From Anaerolineales bacterium (lineage in GTDB: Bacteria; Chloroflexota; Anaerolineae; Anaerolineales; RBG-16-64-43): DNA of 36,269 bases. The notes below the pieces were generated by a model, which searched no databases, was not told the DNA's origin, and saw only the letters and a program-made list of their open reading frames with translations. The number at the start of each line of letters is the position of its first letter. Position 1 is the stretch's first letter. Below are positions 24,702 through 32,301 of this stretch, piece by piece. The stretch is taken from assembly GCA_016928575.1 (NCBI GenBank), contig JAFGKK010000120.1:1-36269 (forward strand), in the 5' to 3' direction. The translations under genes and the position numbers were made by a program.

Positions 24702-25363
24702 GCGCCTCGCTTGTGATCCAAGACCACCACGTGGGTTTCCTCCGGAAGCTCCGTCCGGGTGATCTTCAGCGATTCCTGGAGTTTGGGAGAGGCCAGCCCC
24801 ATTTCCTTGACGAATTTTTGGAGCGTATCCAGCTTCAGGCTGACCTCAGGGGTGCGGTAATGCATCGGCACGACGATCGACGGCTCGAGCAAGCTGATCA
24901 CCTCCGCCGCCTGCGAGGCGTTTAACCCGCCTCCGCCGCCGACCGGCACCAAGGCCACGGCGACCGCCCCCAGCGCCTCGATCTGCTGCTGGGTGGGAAT
25001 GTAATCCAAATCGCCCAAGTGGGCCACCGTCAGGCCGTTGAAATCCATCAGGTAGAGGGTGTTGGCGTCTTTGGATTCGGTTTTTTTCTTTTTCCCGGAG
25101 GCGTCCGGCGTGTGCCGGGTGGAGATGCCGGTGATGAAAACGCCGCCGATCTCGAACTCGCCCGGCCCGGTGATGACTCGTTTCTCGCCCTTCACCGCCT
25201 CGACGCAATTGTGGCCCGGCGCGTCGTGCGAAACGCAGACGATGTCCGCCTTCAGCCGCAACCCCCCGTATCCGACGCTGTCGTCGTAGGGATCGATCGC
25301 CACCGAAGCCATGCCGCGTTCCATCAGGCGGAAACAGGAAAGGCCGTACCACACGATTTCCAT
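24698..25363 (-). CDS. Metallo-beta-lactamase-fold protein with altered metal motif
   Basis: A 221-residue protein of the MBL fold, nearest to the Lactamase_B_3/UPF0173-like group. It starts MEIVWYGLSCFRL, has VITGPGEFEIGGVFITGI, the metal-ligand-like segments AHLGDLD and VPMHYRTPE, and ends in VVLDHKRG. The usual first metal motif HxHxDH reads HDAPGH (SHDAPGHN), so the middle His and the Asp are missing. A Lys-rich insertion (ASGKKKKTESKD) follows. The start at 25363 has AGAGGAG upstream and a TATAAT beyond it. Either the metal site is altered or the protein is non-catalytic. It is coupled to the small gene downstream. Confidence 0.85.
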   Translation of the reverse strand: MEIVWYGLSCFRLMERGMASVAIDPYDDSVGYGGLRLKADIVCVSHDAPGHNCVEAVKGEKRVITGPGEFEIGGVFITGISTRHTPDASGKKKKTESKDANTLYLMDFNGLTVAHLGDLDYIPTQQQIEALGAVAVALVPVGGGGGLNASQAAEVISLLEPSIVVPMHYRTPEVSLKLDTLQKFVKEMGLASPKLQESLKITRTELPEETHVVVLDHKRGA

Positions 25364-25385
25364 GAGGACTCCTCTGCGGGTATGG

Positions 25386-25391
25386 ATTATA
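25386..25391 (-). promoter_or_regulatory. -10 box of the metallo-hydrolase-fold gene
   Basis: Minus-strand TATAAT at 25391-25386; expected start near 25379, 16 bases before the ATG at 25363. No clear -35. Confidence 0.55.
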
Positions 25392-25481
25392 CTCGATGGA
25401 AGCGGCCGGCGGACCATCGACCGCCGCCGGTCATGGCGGGGGGATGGGGTTTCGCGCCCGCGGGAAGGTTTTCAGGCGCCC

Positions 25482-26318
25482 ATGAATACAGTCTCGGGCA
25501 ATCCACCCGTATCGGATTTGACGGCCAAGCCGCCTCCGCTCCTGCCACTCGAAATCGGCGGCGGGCGGGTGTTGCGCCGCCCGTCATCGGCCGGGGCAGA
25601 CCCCGAGCGGATCACCCTGCGCCTTCCCCCGTCCCGTCTGTACGCCGATGCACAGCTGGACGACACCCAAACCCTCGCGCGCGGATCCTTTTGTTGGAGT
25701 CCGCCGCTGCGCCTTTCCGTCCGCGCCCGGGTCTCACCCCCCGAGCCGCGGGGAACCTACGGCTTCGGTTTTTGGAACGATCCGTTTTCAATCTCGCTGG
25801 GGATGGGCGGCGCCGCGCGCAAACTTCCGGCTCCGCCGCAATGCGCCTGGTTCTTCCACGGATCCCCGCCCCACGATCTGGCACTGGCGGACGGCGCGCC
25901 GGGTTGGGGCTGGAAGGCACAGGTGCTTTCCTTCCGCCGCCTCCCTGCGCCCCTGCTGGCGCCCCTCGCCGCCGGCGGAATCTTGCTGGTGGCCCTGCCG
26001 CCCACCCGCCGCCGGGCTTTCCGGCTGGCGCGCCGGTTCTACCGGGCGGAGGAGAAAATCCTCGAAATCGACCCCTCCGTGTGGCATGCCTACGCCCTCG
26101 AATGGACCGCCTCCGGAATCCGGTTTTGCGTCGACGGAGCCGAGGCGCTCCGCTCGGGGCTGGCGCCCGCGCCCCCGCTCGGCTTGGTGTTGTGGATCGA
26201 CAACCAATACGCCGTCGCCTCGGCCGAGAAGGGATTCGGCTTCGGCGTCCTCCCCTTGGAACGGGAACAAACCCTCGAACTCGAGGATCTGCGGATTGAA
26301 TCGCCCATCCCGGCGTGA
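25482..26318 (+). CDS. Concanavalin-like (GH16-fold) protein without catalytic motif
   Basis: A 278-residue protein that reads like a beta-jelly-roll of the laminarinase/lectin type: TYGFGFWNDPF, then PPQCAWFFHGSPP, and the hallmark WHAYALEWTASGIRFCVDG, in which a strand pair precedes the V-DG turn. The GH16 catalytic E-x-D-x-x-E is not seen; EIDPSV is the nearest but is not in that context. No signal peptide or membrane helix is evident. The ATG at 25482 was chosen because the first 57 codons of the longer frame overlap the divergent promoter region and are Arg-rich. Likely a carbohydrate- or lipid-related binding protein; function unknown. Confidence 0.65.
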   Translation: MNTVSGNPPVSDLTAKPPPLLPLEIGGGRVLRRPSSAGADPERITLRLPPSRLYADAQLDDTQTLARGSFCWSPPLRLSVRARVSPPEPRGTYGFGFWNDPFSISLGMGGAARKLPAPPQCAWFFHGSPPHDLALADGAPGWGWKAQVLSFRRLPAPLLAPLAAGGILLVALPPTRRRAFRLARRFYRAEEKILEIDPSVWHAYALEWTASGIRFCVDGAEALRSGLAPAPPLGLVLWIDNQYAVASAEKGFGFGVLPLEREQTLELEDLRIESPIPA

Positions 26319-26324
26319 TAGAAT
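26296..26324 (+). promoter_or_regulatory. Promoter of the M50 protease gene inside the upstream gene end
   Basis: TTGAAT (26296-26301), a 17-base spacer and TAGAAT (26319-26324) with TG one base before it. The -10 begins directly after the upstream TGA (26316-26318). Transcription should start near 26331, which excludes the ATG at 26323 as a start. Confidence 0.65.
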
Positions 26325-26373
26325 GCGCGGACCTTTTTCCGCCGGCGGAGCGGATCCGCTCCCGCCGGGGCGA

Positions 26374-27636
26374 GTGCAGGGCGTGAATCCATCGACCGAT
26401 TTCGACAACCTCTCCCAAATCGTCGGCCGCGTGATGGCGGTGGAAGAAACAATGCTGGGGGGAGCCAAGCAAAACTTCGTCTTCCGCGCCCGCGGGCGGC
26501 TGACTCTCCAGAGCGAAGCGGCCTTCCAACAGCTCGCCCGCTCCGTCCAGCCGCTCGGTTTAACCCCCCTTCTGCGCGAGGAAAACGGGCGGCAGGAGAT
26601 CCTCCTGATCCGGTTGCCCGCGCGCCGCGGCGGCGGCGGCCTGCGCACCAATCTGGTCCTCGGCCTGTTGACTCTCGCCAGCGTGATCTACACCGCGGCG
26701 ATCAACTCGGTGCCCGCCTCCGCCGTGCCGTGCGAAACCCCGGCCACCCTCGCCGAGGCGTTGCGGTACCAGTGGCAGCTGATCGTGATCCTCACCCGCG
26801 AGGGCTTCACCCACCTCGCCGCCGGCCTGCCCTTCGCCCTGAGCTTCCTGGCCGTCCTGGCCTCGCACGAATTCGGCCACTACCTCGCCGGACGCCGCAA
26901 CGGAACCCGCGTCACCCTGCCGTTCTTCATCCCGCTGCCGCTCGTTAGCCCGTTCGGAACGCTCGGCGCGGTGATCTCGATGCAGGAGCCGCCGAAGAAC
27001 CGCAACGCGCTGGCGGAGATCGGCATCGCCGGGCCGCTGGCGGGCTTCCTGGTCGCCCTCCCCTTCCTCTTCCTCGGGTTGTCCCTCTCGAAGGTCGAAG
27101 CCCTGCCCACCGCTCTGGGAGCCTGCCAAGGATTCACCCTCGAGGGAAATTCGATTCTCTACCTGCTGGCCAAGTGGGCGGTGTTCGGCCGTCCGCTTCC
27201 GGCGCCCGCTCACTTCGACGTAGCGCCCGTGCTGTTCTACCTGCGGGCCTTTTTCACCGGCTTCCCCTTTCCGATGGAGGGGGTCGACGTGATCATCCAC
27301 CCGCTGGCCTTCGGCGCCTGGGCGGGGTTGATGATCACCGGGCTGAACCTCATCCCGGCCGGCCAGCTCGACGGCGGCCATCTGCTCTACGTCCTGCTGG
27401 GGAAAAGGACCGGCGCCTTCCTGCCCGTCATCCTATTCGGGCTGATCCTGCTTGGGTGGTTCTGGCCCGGATGGTTCCTGTGGGTGGTGTTGGTCTTCAT
27501 CTTCGGGCGGACTCATGCCGAGCCGCTCGATACCATCACCCCGCTGAGCCGCCGGCACCGCGCCCTGGCTTTGACCGGCTTGGTCCTCTTCTTTTTAGTC
27601 TTCACCCCCATCCCCCTGCAGGTGTTCGGTGCCTGA
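26374..27636 (+). CDS. Site-2-type membrane protease, peptidase family M50
   Basis: Intramembrane zinc protease, about 420 residues. A soluble N-terminal domain (about 90 residues, FDNLSQIVGRVMAVEETML...) precedes the membrane part. The active-site helix is ASHEFGHYLAGRRNG (HExxH) and the second zinc-site motif is NLIPAGQLDGGHLL (Asp ligand). FFIPLPLVSPFGTLGAVI and NALAEIGIAGPLAGF are typical of this subgroup. The start is uncertain: GTG 26374, GTG 26383 or ATG 26434, since the promoter rules out 26323. Its stop overlaps the rhodanese start, so both are co-translated. Such proteases often release membrane-bound regulators; the substrate here is unknown. Confidence 0.88.
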   Translation: MQGVNPSTDFDNLSQIVGRVMAVEETMLGGAKQNFVFRARGRLTLQSEAAFQQLARSVQPLGLTPLLREENGRQEILLIRLPARRGGGGLRTNLVLGLLTLASVIYTAAINSVPASAVPCETPATLAEALRYQWQLIVILTREGFTHLAAGLPFALSFLAVLASHEFGHYLAGRRNGTRVTLPFFIPLPLVSPFGTLGAVISMQEPPKNRNALAEIGIAGPLAGFLVALPFLFLGLSLSKVEALPTALGACQGFTLEGNSILYLLAKWAVFGRPLPAPAHFDVAPVLFYLRAFFTGFPFPMEGVDVIIHPLAFGAWAGLMITGLNLIPAGQLDGGHLLYVLLGKRTGAFLPVILFGLILLGWFWPGWFLWVVLVFIFGRTHAEPLDTITPLSRRHRALALTGLVLFFLVFTPIPLQVFGA

Positions 27637-27961
27637 GGAACCCTTCCGCGACCTGACCCCCGAACAACTGCGCGACCTGATCGCGCAGGGCCGCACGCCG
27701 CGGCTGATCGACGTCCGGCCGCCCGAGGAGTTCGCGCTGTGCCGCCTGCCCGGCGCCGAACTGCACTCCCCCGCGCAGATCACCGAATGGAGTCAGACCA
27801 TCGATCCGGAGGAGGAGATCCTGATTTACTGCCATCACGGCATCCGCAGCCTGCACGCGGTGATGTACCTGGCGGCGCGGGGTTTCACGCGCCTGATGCA
27901 CCTGCGCGGGGGATTGGACGCCTACAGCCTGCGCGCCGATCCGAGCGTGCCGCGGTATTAA
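27629..27961 (+). CDS. Rhodanese-like sulfurtransferase domain protein
   Basis: A single rhodanese domain, 110 residues, cytosolic. It has LIDVRPPEEFALCRLPGA, and the active loop YCHHGIRS with the catalytic Cys and the closing Arg (C-x4-R), then HLRGGLDAYSL. Such domains carry sulfur as persulfide. The GTG start at 27629 overlaps the end of the M50 gene by 8 bases, so translation is coupled. The pairing with a membrane protease is not explained by known function. Assignment to the family is firm; the partner is unknown. Confidence 0.88.
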   Translation: MPEEPFRDLTPEQLRDLIAQGRTPRLIDVRPPEEFALCRLPGAELHSPAQITEWSQTIDPEEEILIYCHHGIRSLHAVMYLAARGFTRLMHLRGGLDAYSLRADPSVPRY

Positions 27962-28157
27962 CCCATTTTCACCGCAAATGCGCGAAGAACGCCAAGAGTT
28001 CATGAGGATAAAACCTTTTTTTCATTATCATCCTTCCCGCTGGAAATGGATGACCGGCTAGGGGCTTTGGGCGAACTGAGCGAAAAATCAAATCCGATAT
28101 GGAAATCCGGATGGATTCCTCGAAAAAATTTGCACTCTTTGTGCCTTTTACGGCCGC
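27962..28157. other. Gap with a degenerate repeat
   Basis: About 196 bases between convergent genes. CACCGCAAATGCGCGAAGAACGC near 27970 resembles the 3' arm of the repeat at the left edge. No clear terminator was found. Confidence 0.35.
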
Positions 28158-29624
28158 CTAATTCACGCGCCACACGTGGACGACGGGTTTGGCGCCGTCG
28201 GCGAACTGCTCCAAGACGTAGAGCAATCCGTTGGCCCGGTCGTAGGCGACGTCTCCGATGCGGCAGCGCCGTTGATCGCCCTCGCCGATCATCTCCACGT
28301 CGGTTCCGGAAGGGTTGAAATACAAAAACTCATCGATATCGAGCGCCGCGTACGGCTGGGGTTCCCAGGATTCCATTTCCCCGGCGGCGACCCCGGCCAA
28401 ATCCGCCGGATCGTAGAAAATCAATTCGGCGTCGAACCGGGTGCTCCACCAGCCGCGTTGGCTGATGCATTCCCCCTCTTCGGCGTCGCAGCAGCCCGCA
28501 AAATCCTCCGGCGGACAGATCCGGCCGTCAGCCAGCCGGCAAGTCGGAAAATCCGAAACGTCCGCATCCACGCACGCCAGCCCGGCGCCGGCCGGATGGC
28601 GGTAACCGTACCAATATTTCCCGCCGGTGCTCTTCGTTCCGGCGAAGATCACCGCCGTTTTACCCCCAGGGGCGTCCAGCCACGCCCCGCCCTCCCATTC
28701 GTCGGGATGCTGATACCCGTTCATGCAGCGGACAATGGCCTCGCTCGCATCCGAGGTCTCGTACAGCAGGAGAACGGTGTCGGCCAGGCGCGCGCCGTCG
28801 GCGGGCGCCGCGCCGCCCTCCAGCCACGGCCGGTAGGCGAACAGCGCCGGTCCCATCCCGCCCTGCCCGCCGTCCCGCATCCGCCCGGTGGCGAGGGAAC
28901 ATCCGGAAGCGTGCACGTCCGCCCAAGCGGCGGGGATTTCGAACAGATACCCGTTGACGCTGTAGAGGTTTTCATCGCCGATGAACCAGACCCCTTGCAG
29001 ATCCGGATCGGCGAGATCGGGCTCGAACCAGGCATGCGAAGGGGCGTCCATCGGCTGAAGGTGTTGGCCCCACGCCAGATGGATCTTGGGCCCGGTGTCC
29101 GGATGGTTCAGGTACTGCATCCCGACCTTCGGAATTTCCTCGAGGCCGGTGAAACGCCCGGCGGCCACGTCGGAAAAATCTTGGAGAAAAACGGCGGCCG
29201 GCAGATCCTGCGGATCGGCGGCGATCGCCGGCCGGGGAATGCCGATCTCAGCCACCTGGTTCCCGTCCGGCAAGGATCCCCACGCCTGGCGGTCGTGCCC
29301 CATGACAAACAGCGAACCGGGAAAGGAGTCGACGCCCTGGGGATCACCGTCGGGATTGAAGGTCATGGCATTTCCGCCGTAGGCGAAGGTTTTCGGCGGC
29401 GCATCCCCCCCGGGCAGACGGAAAGCTCCGAGATAAACAAGATCGGCGGGACTAACCAGGTCCGCCGACGGCAGGTTGGAGGCCGCCGGAGCCGGCCGGG
29501 ATCCTGCGGCCGTCCGGCTTTCCGGCGTGGCGGCCGGCAAACCGGTCCTCCGGATCCCGGATGAAAAGTTGCATGCAACGGAAGCGGCAAACAAGATCCA
29601 TAAGGAGAACATTTTCCGTCTCAT
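28158..29624 (-). CDS. Cys-rich exported lipoprotein of unknown function
   Basis: A 488-residue protein. The N-terminus MRRKMFSLWILFAASVAC gives a lipobox-like end with Cys18, followed by a Pro/Ala/Ser-rich linker. The body has repeated aromatic/acidic segments of the type LVYLGAFRLPGG, AGTKSTGGKYWYGYRHPAG and a Cys-rich stretch (CRLADGRICPPEDFAGCCDAEEGECISQRG). The end, IGDVAYDRANGLLYVLEQFADG, looks like a propeller strand set. No named family was recognised. The ATG at 29624 has GGGGAGA 8 bases upstream, and a TAAAAT with TTGGCC at 18 bases lies around 29667-29696. Probably a surface protein with disulfides. Confidence 0.7.
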   Translation of the reverse strand: MRRKMFSLWILFAASVACNFSSGIRRTGLPAATPESRTAAGSRPAPAASNLPSADLVSPADLVYLGAFRLPGGDAPPKTFAYGGNAMTFNPDGDPQGVDSFPGSLFVMGHDRQAWGSLPDGNQVAEIGIPRPAIAADPQDLPAAVFLQDFSDVAAGRFTGLEEIPKVGMQYLNHPDTGPKIHLAWGQHLQPMDAPSHAWFEPDLADPDLQGVWFIGDENLYSVNGYLFEIPAAWADVHASGCSLATGRMRDGGQGGMGPALFAYRPWLEGGAAPADGARLADTVLLLYETSDASEAIVRCMNGYQHPDEWEGGAWLDAPGGKTAVIFAGTKSTGGKYWYGYRHPAGAGLACVDADVSDFPTCRLADGRICPPEDFAGCCDAEEGECISQRGWWSTRFDAELIFYDPADLAGVAAGEMESWEPQPYAALDIDEFLYFNPSGTDVEMIGEGDQRRCRIGDVAYDRANGLLYVLEQFADGAKPVVHVWRVN

Positions 29625-29880
29625 GATTTTATCTCCCCGTGAAAGCGGTTCGTAAATGCCCAATGCATTTTATCCGCTGGATGCGCGATCGGCCAACTTT
29701 CCGGCCGCGCCTGGGCGGAACACCTGCGGAATTTTCCCCATTCTCCTTTTGGTATCGGTTTCGTGCCCATATACCGCTCCTCACTCCCAAGGAGCCGCCG
29801 CCTCGCCCATGATGGGCAATGAATTGCGGGAATCGTTTGCCATCGGCTGTACCCTCGAAGGGCGTTGCATTCCCAAAAGA

Positions 29881-29912
29881 AAAAGCCCCGGCGGTTGCCC
29901 GCCGGGGCTTTT
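29881..29912 (-). terminator. Terminator of the cold-shock gene
   Basis: A perfect 14-bp GC-rich stem (29881-29894 with 29899-29912), four-base loop, followed on the minus strand by a T-rich run (TTTTTCTTTT). Confidence 0.92.
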
Positions 29913-29931
29913 CGGATTGACAGGTGTGTGA

Positions 29932-30144
29932 TTACTTAACCACAACGACGTTGGAAGCCTGCAAACCCTTGGGTCCCTTTTCAACGGAGAATTCGACCTT
30001 CTGGCCTTCTTCAAGGTTCCGATAACCTTCGCCTTGAATGGCGGAGAAGTGCACGAACACATCCTCGCCGCCTTCCCGGGAAATAAAGCCGTAGCCTTTC
30101 CCGCCGTTGAACCACTTGACCGTGCCGGTGATGCGCTCAGACAT
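29932..30144 (-). CDS. Cold-shock domain protein
   Basis: A 70-residue single-domain RNA/DNA-binding protein of the CspA type. [31 protein letters not shown] contains both RNA-binding motifs (KGYGFI and VFVHF), and the length and ending QASNVVVVK match the family. The ATG has AAAGGAGG 8 bases upstream. A 140-base leader, its own consensus promoter and a strong terminator make it monocistronic. The long leader with hairpins suggests post-transcriptional control, as known for other csp genes. The identity is firm. Confidence 0.96.
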   Translation of the reverse strand: MSERITGTVKWFNGGKGYGFISREGGEDVFVHFSAIQGEGYRNLEEGQKVEFSVEKGPKGLQASNVVVVK

Positions 30145-30288
30145 TGTATTTGCCTCCTTTTGGCAAAAACTACTGTGGTAGGACTTCCATCTGTTCCATC
30201 GGAGAAGCTGGAACAAAAAGCGGCTCACGGATAGACCGTGAGCCACTGGCGTTTCTGCTTCCAACGTGAACCAACTGGTATCCTACAA
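30145..30288 (-). promoter_or_regulatory. Structured 5' leader of the cold-shock gene
   Basis: About 144 bases of leader. It can form a 9-bp hairpin (30222-30230 with 30236-30244, loop ATAGA) and a TGTTCC/GGAACA stem nearer the gene. Long csp leaders are known to act as temperature-dependent RNA switches; here that role is inferred. Confidence 0.6.
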
Positions 30289-30294
30289 CGTCAA

Positions 30295-30323
30295 AGAATA
30301 GCATAGTCTGGAATGTCTGTCAA
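30295..30323 (-). promoter_or_regulatory. Promoter of the cold-shock gene
   Basis: On the minus strand TTGACA (30323-30318), a 17-base spacer and TATTCT (30300-30295). Expected transcription start is near 30288. Confidence 0.7.
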
Positions 30324-30520
30324 GAGGACCTTCACGGAGGGCGCAACGGACGATCCGTAGGGAACGGATAGAATAGAGGGAAAACAGGATGGCGGAAGAT
30401 GCACAAAAGGCGCCCGGGCCCGCCCCGGAAAGTCCGTCGGGCGGGGCTTGACCTGCATTTTCCGCTTCCCGCAAGTATCTTGTCTCGTTTAATCCGTTGA
30501 ATATCTACAGGATTGTGGGG
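30324..30520. other. Gap upstream of the cold-shock promoter
   Basis: Lower-GC stretch with no recognisable gene or terminator. A TTGACC-like sequence and a run of short AT-rich words are present but no full promoter was found. Confidence 0.4.
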
Positions 30521-30621
30521 GTGTCATGCCCGCGCCTGCCCTGCGAAGCAGGGGGTATCTGGCGGGGATTTTCGCCTCCCAATCCCTGGATTCCCGCTAA
30601 AAACACGCGGCAATGACGACG
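30521..30621. repeat. Intergenic REP-like repeat
   Basis: Begins GTGTCATGCCCGCG and ends GGCAATGACGAC, giving imperfect inverted ends (GTCAT-GCC against GGCAATGAC). Inside is GGATTCCCGC. This layout is typical of short bacterial intergenic repeats; a weaker relative is at 19428-19578. The rest of the gap to trxB (30622-30720) shows nothing clear. Confidence 0.5.
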
Positions 30622-30720
30622 CGTCTGAAAGGCGAGATTCCAAAGGAAAAATCGTTCTTCCACTCTCCAGACAGCCCTTTAAACCAATAGATTATTGGAA
30701 GGATTTTTCGGGAGACAAGG

Positions 30721-31671
30721 TTAGGCCGGATTTTCTGCCAGCCAGCGCTCGGCGGAGATCGCCGCCGCCACCCCCATCCCGGCGGAGGTCGCCACCTGCC
30801 GAAAATCCGGGTCCGCCGCCTCGCCCGCGGCGTAAACGCCCTCGATTCCGGTCCGCATCCGTTCGTCCACCTTCACATAGCCCTTCTCGTCCATAGCCAG
30901 TTTCCCCCGGAAGAGCGCGGTATTCGGATCGTGGCCGATGAAGATGAACACGCCGTCGGCCGGCAGGGTTTCGGTCCGGCCGGTGGCGGTGCTGCGCAGC
31001 GCGACGCTCTGGACGCGGTCCGGCCCGCGGATCTCTTCGACCACCCTCTCCAACAGAAAACGGATTTTCGGATTCTGCTCCGCCCGGTCGCGGAGGATTT
31101 TTCCGGCGCGGAGTTCGTTGCGCCGGTGGATGACCGTCACCTGCGAGGCGAAGCGGGTGAGGAAGATCCCCTCTTCGAGGGCGCTGTCTCCGCCGCCGAC
31201 CACCAGCACGTTTTTCCCTCGGAAAAAGGCGCCATCGCAGGTGGCGCAATAGGAAACCCCCTTGCCGCTGAACTCCTTTTCGCCGGGGATTCCCAGCCGG
31301 CGCGGGCTGGCCCCGGTGGCGATGATCAGCGCCCTGGCGCGGTGGAGCCCCGAATCGGCCGTGACGCGGAACGGGCGGGCCGTCAGATCCACCTCCGTGG
31401 CGGAGGAAAAATCGACCTCCGCGCCGAACCGTTCGGCTTGCTTCCGGAACAGCTCAAACAAATCCGGCCCCTGGACTCCGTCCGGAAAACCGGGGTAATT
31501 CTCGATCGTGTAGGTCAGCGCAACCTGCCCGCCCGGATCTGGGCCGGCCAGCACCAGCGGGTTCCGGTCGGCGCGTGCGGCATAAACCGCCGCCGCCAAT
31601 CCCGCTGGACCGCTTCCGAGGATGACGATCTCCCGGTCGCCGCCGGTTTTTCCGCTTCCCGTCGTGTTCAT
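30721..31671 (-). CDS. trxB: Thioredoxin reductase TrxB
   Basis: NADPH-dependent flavoenzyme that keeps thioredoxin reduced in the cytosol. The 316-residue product has an FAD motif GSGPAGLAAAVYAAR near the N-terminus, the redox pair CATC (Cys142, Cys145), the NADPH motif VVGGGDSALEEG and HRR for NADPH choice, and the C-terminal GVYAAGEAADPDFRQVATSAGMG, where the usual AAGD reads AAGE. GGAGG lies before the ATG. Thioredoxin itself is not in the window, but the arsenate reductase at 5233 would need it. Divergent to the DUF503 gene. Confidence 0.95.
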   Translation of the reverse strand: MNTTGSGKTGGDREIVILGSGPAGLAAAVYAARADRNPLVLAGPDPGGQVALTYTIENYPGFPDGVQGPDLFELFRKQAERFGAEVDFSSATEVDLTARPFRVTADSGLHRARALIIATGASPRRLGIPGEKEFSGKGVSYCATCDGAFFRGKNVLVVGGGDSALEEGIFLTRFASQVTVIHRRNELRAGKILRDRAEQNPKIRFLLERVVEEIRGPDRVQSVALRSTATGRTETLPADGVFIFIGHDPNTALFRGKLAMDEKGYVKVDERMRTGIEGVYAAGEAADPDFRQVATSAGMGVAAAISAERWLAENPA

Positions 31672-31744
31672 CCGTTCCTCCCGAAGCCGTCCCGGCGGCG
31701 CGCTTTCCGTGTTTGCCGAGCCTGCCGCCGGAATTGCGATCGTG

Positions 31745-31750
31745 ATTATA
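31745..31750 (-). promoter_or_regulatory. -10 box of trxB
   Basis: Minus-strand TATAAT at 31750-31745; expected start near 31738, about 67 bases before the ATG. The -35 is weak. Confidence 0.5.
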
Positions 31751-31787
31751 CCGAAGTCCGGCTGGAAAATTCACCCCTTCCGGCGGC

Positions 31788-31816
31788 TTGACCCTCCGGC
31801 CAAGCGGTGACAGAAT
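31788..31816 (+). promoter_or_regulatory. Promoter of the DUF503 gene, leaderless
   Basis: TTGACC (31788-31793), a 17-base spacer and CAGAAT (31811-31816) with an extended TG. Six bases later comes the ATG at 31823, with no ribosome site, so a leaderless message is expected. Confidence 0.6.
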
Positions 31817-31822
31817 CCCTCC

Positions 31823-32107
31823 ATGCACATCACCGCCTGCGTTTTGGAACTCGGCGTTCCCGGCAGCAAATCGTTGAAGGAAAAACGCGGCCGGATCCAG
31901 CCGCTGATGGCCAAGTTGAAAAGCCAATTCGGCCTGGCGGCCGCGGAAATCGCCCGTCAGGATTCGCGGGATTTGGCGACCGTCGGGTGCGTCGCCGTCA
32001 GCACCGATCCGGGCCACAACGACCGCGTCCTCCGGTCCGCCCTGCATTGGATCGAAACCCACCGCCCGGACCTGGAAATCCGCGATACGCATTTCGAGCC
32101 GCGGTGA
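31823..32107 (+). CDS. DUF503 (YlxP-like) protein
   Basis: A 94-residue protein of the DUF503 family: it starts MHITACVLELGVPGSKSLKEKR and contains the typical S-KEKR and VGCVAVSTDPGHNDRVL segments. In many bacteria the family lies near rbfA and truB and is linked to ribosome or translation genes; here it stands alone, divergent to trxB. Function is not established. The start is supported by the closely placed promoter. Confidence 0.9.
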   Translation: MHITACVLELGVPGSKSLKEKRGRIQPLMAKLKSQFGLAAAEIARQDSRDLATVGCVAVSTDPGHNDRVLRSALHWIETHRPDLEIRDTHFEPR

Positions 32108-32301
32108 TGGGGACGGAGTTTGCCGTGGAGGATTTTCATTGAAGGGGTAGGCGGAGGTTTGCCTGAGTACCGGCCCTCCACCGCAGGCATCGCGAACACG
32201 GCTTTCCCCAGGAAAATCAGACGGTGCGTGCGGACCGTTCCGGCGGTACGGTAATCGATGGAATGCGGAAATCTGATATTGCATGACGACGAGTAGGCTC
32301 A

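Noticed and set aside
25482-26318. GH16 glucanase
   Set aside because: The fold-like signature is present but the ExDxxE catalytic motif is not visible, so only a concanavalin-like protein is claimed.
26323-26382. ATG at 26323 as start of the M50 protease
   Set aside because: The ATG overlaps the -10 box of the likely promoter and would not be in the message.
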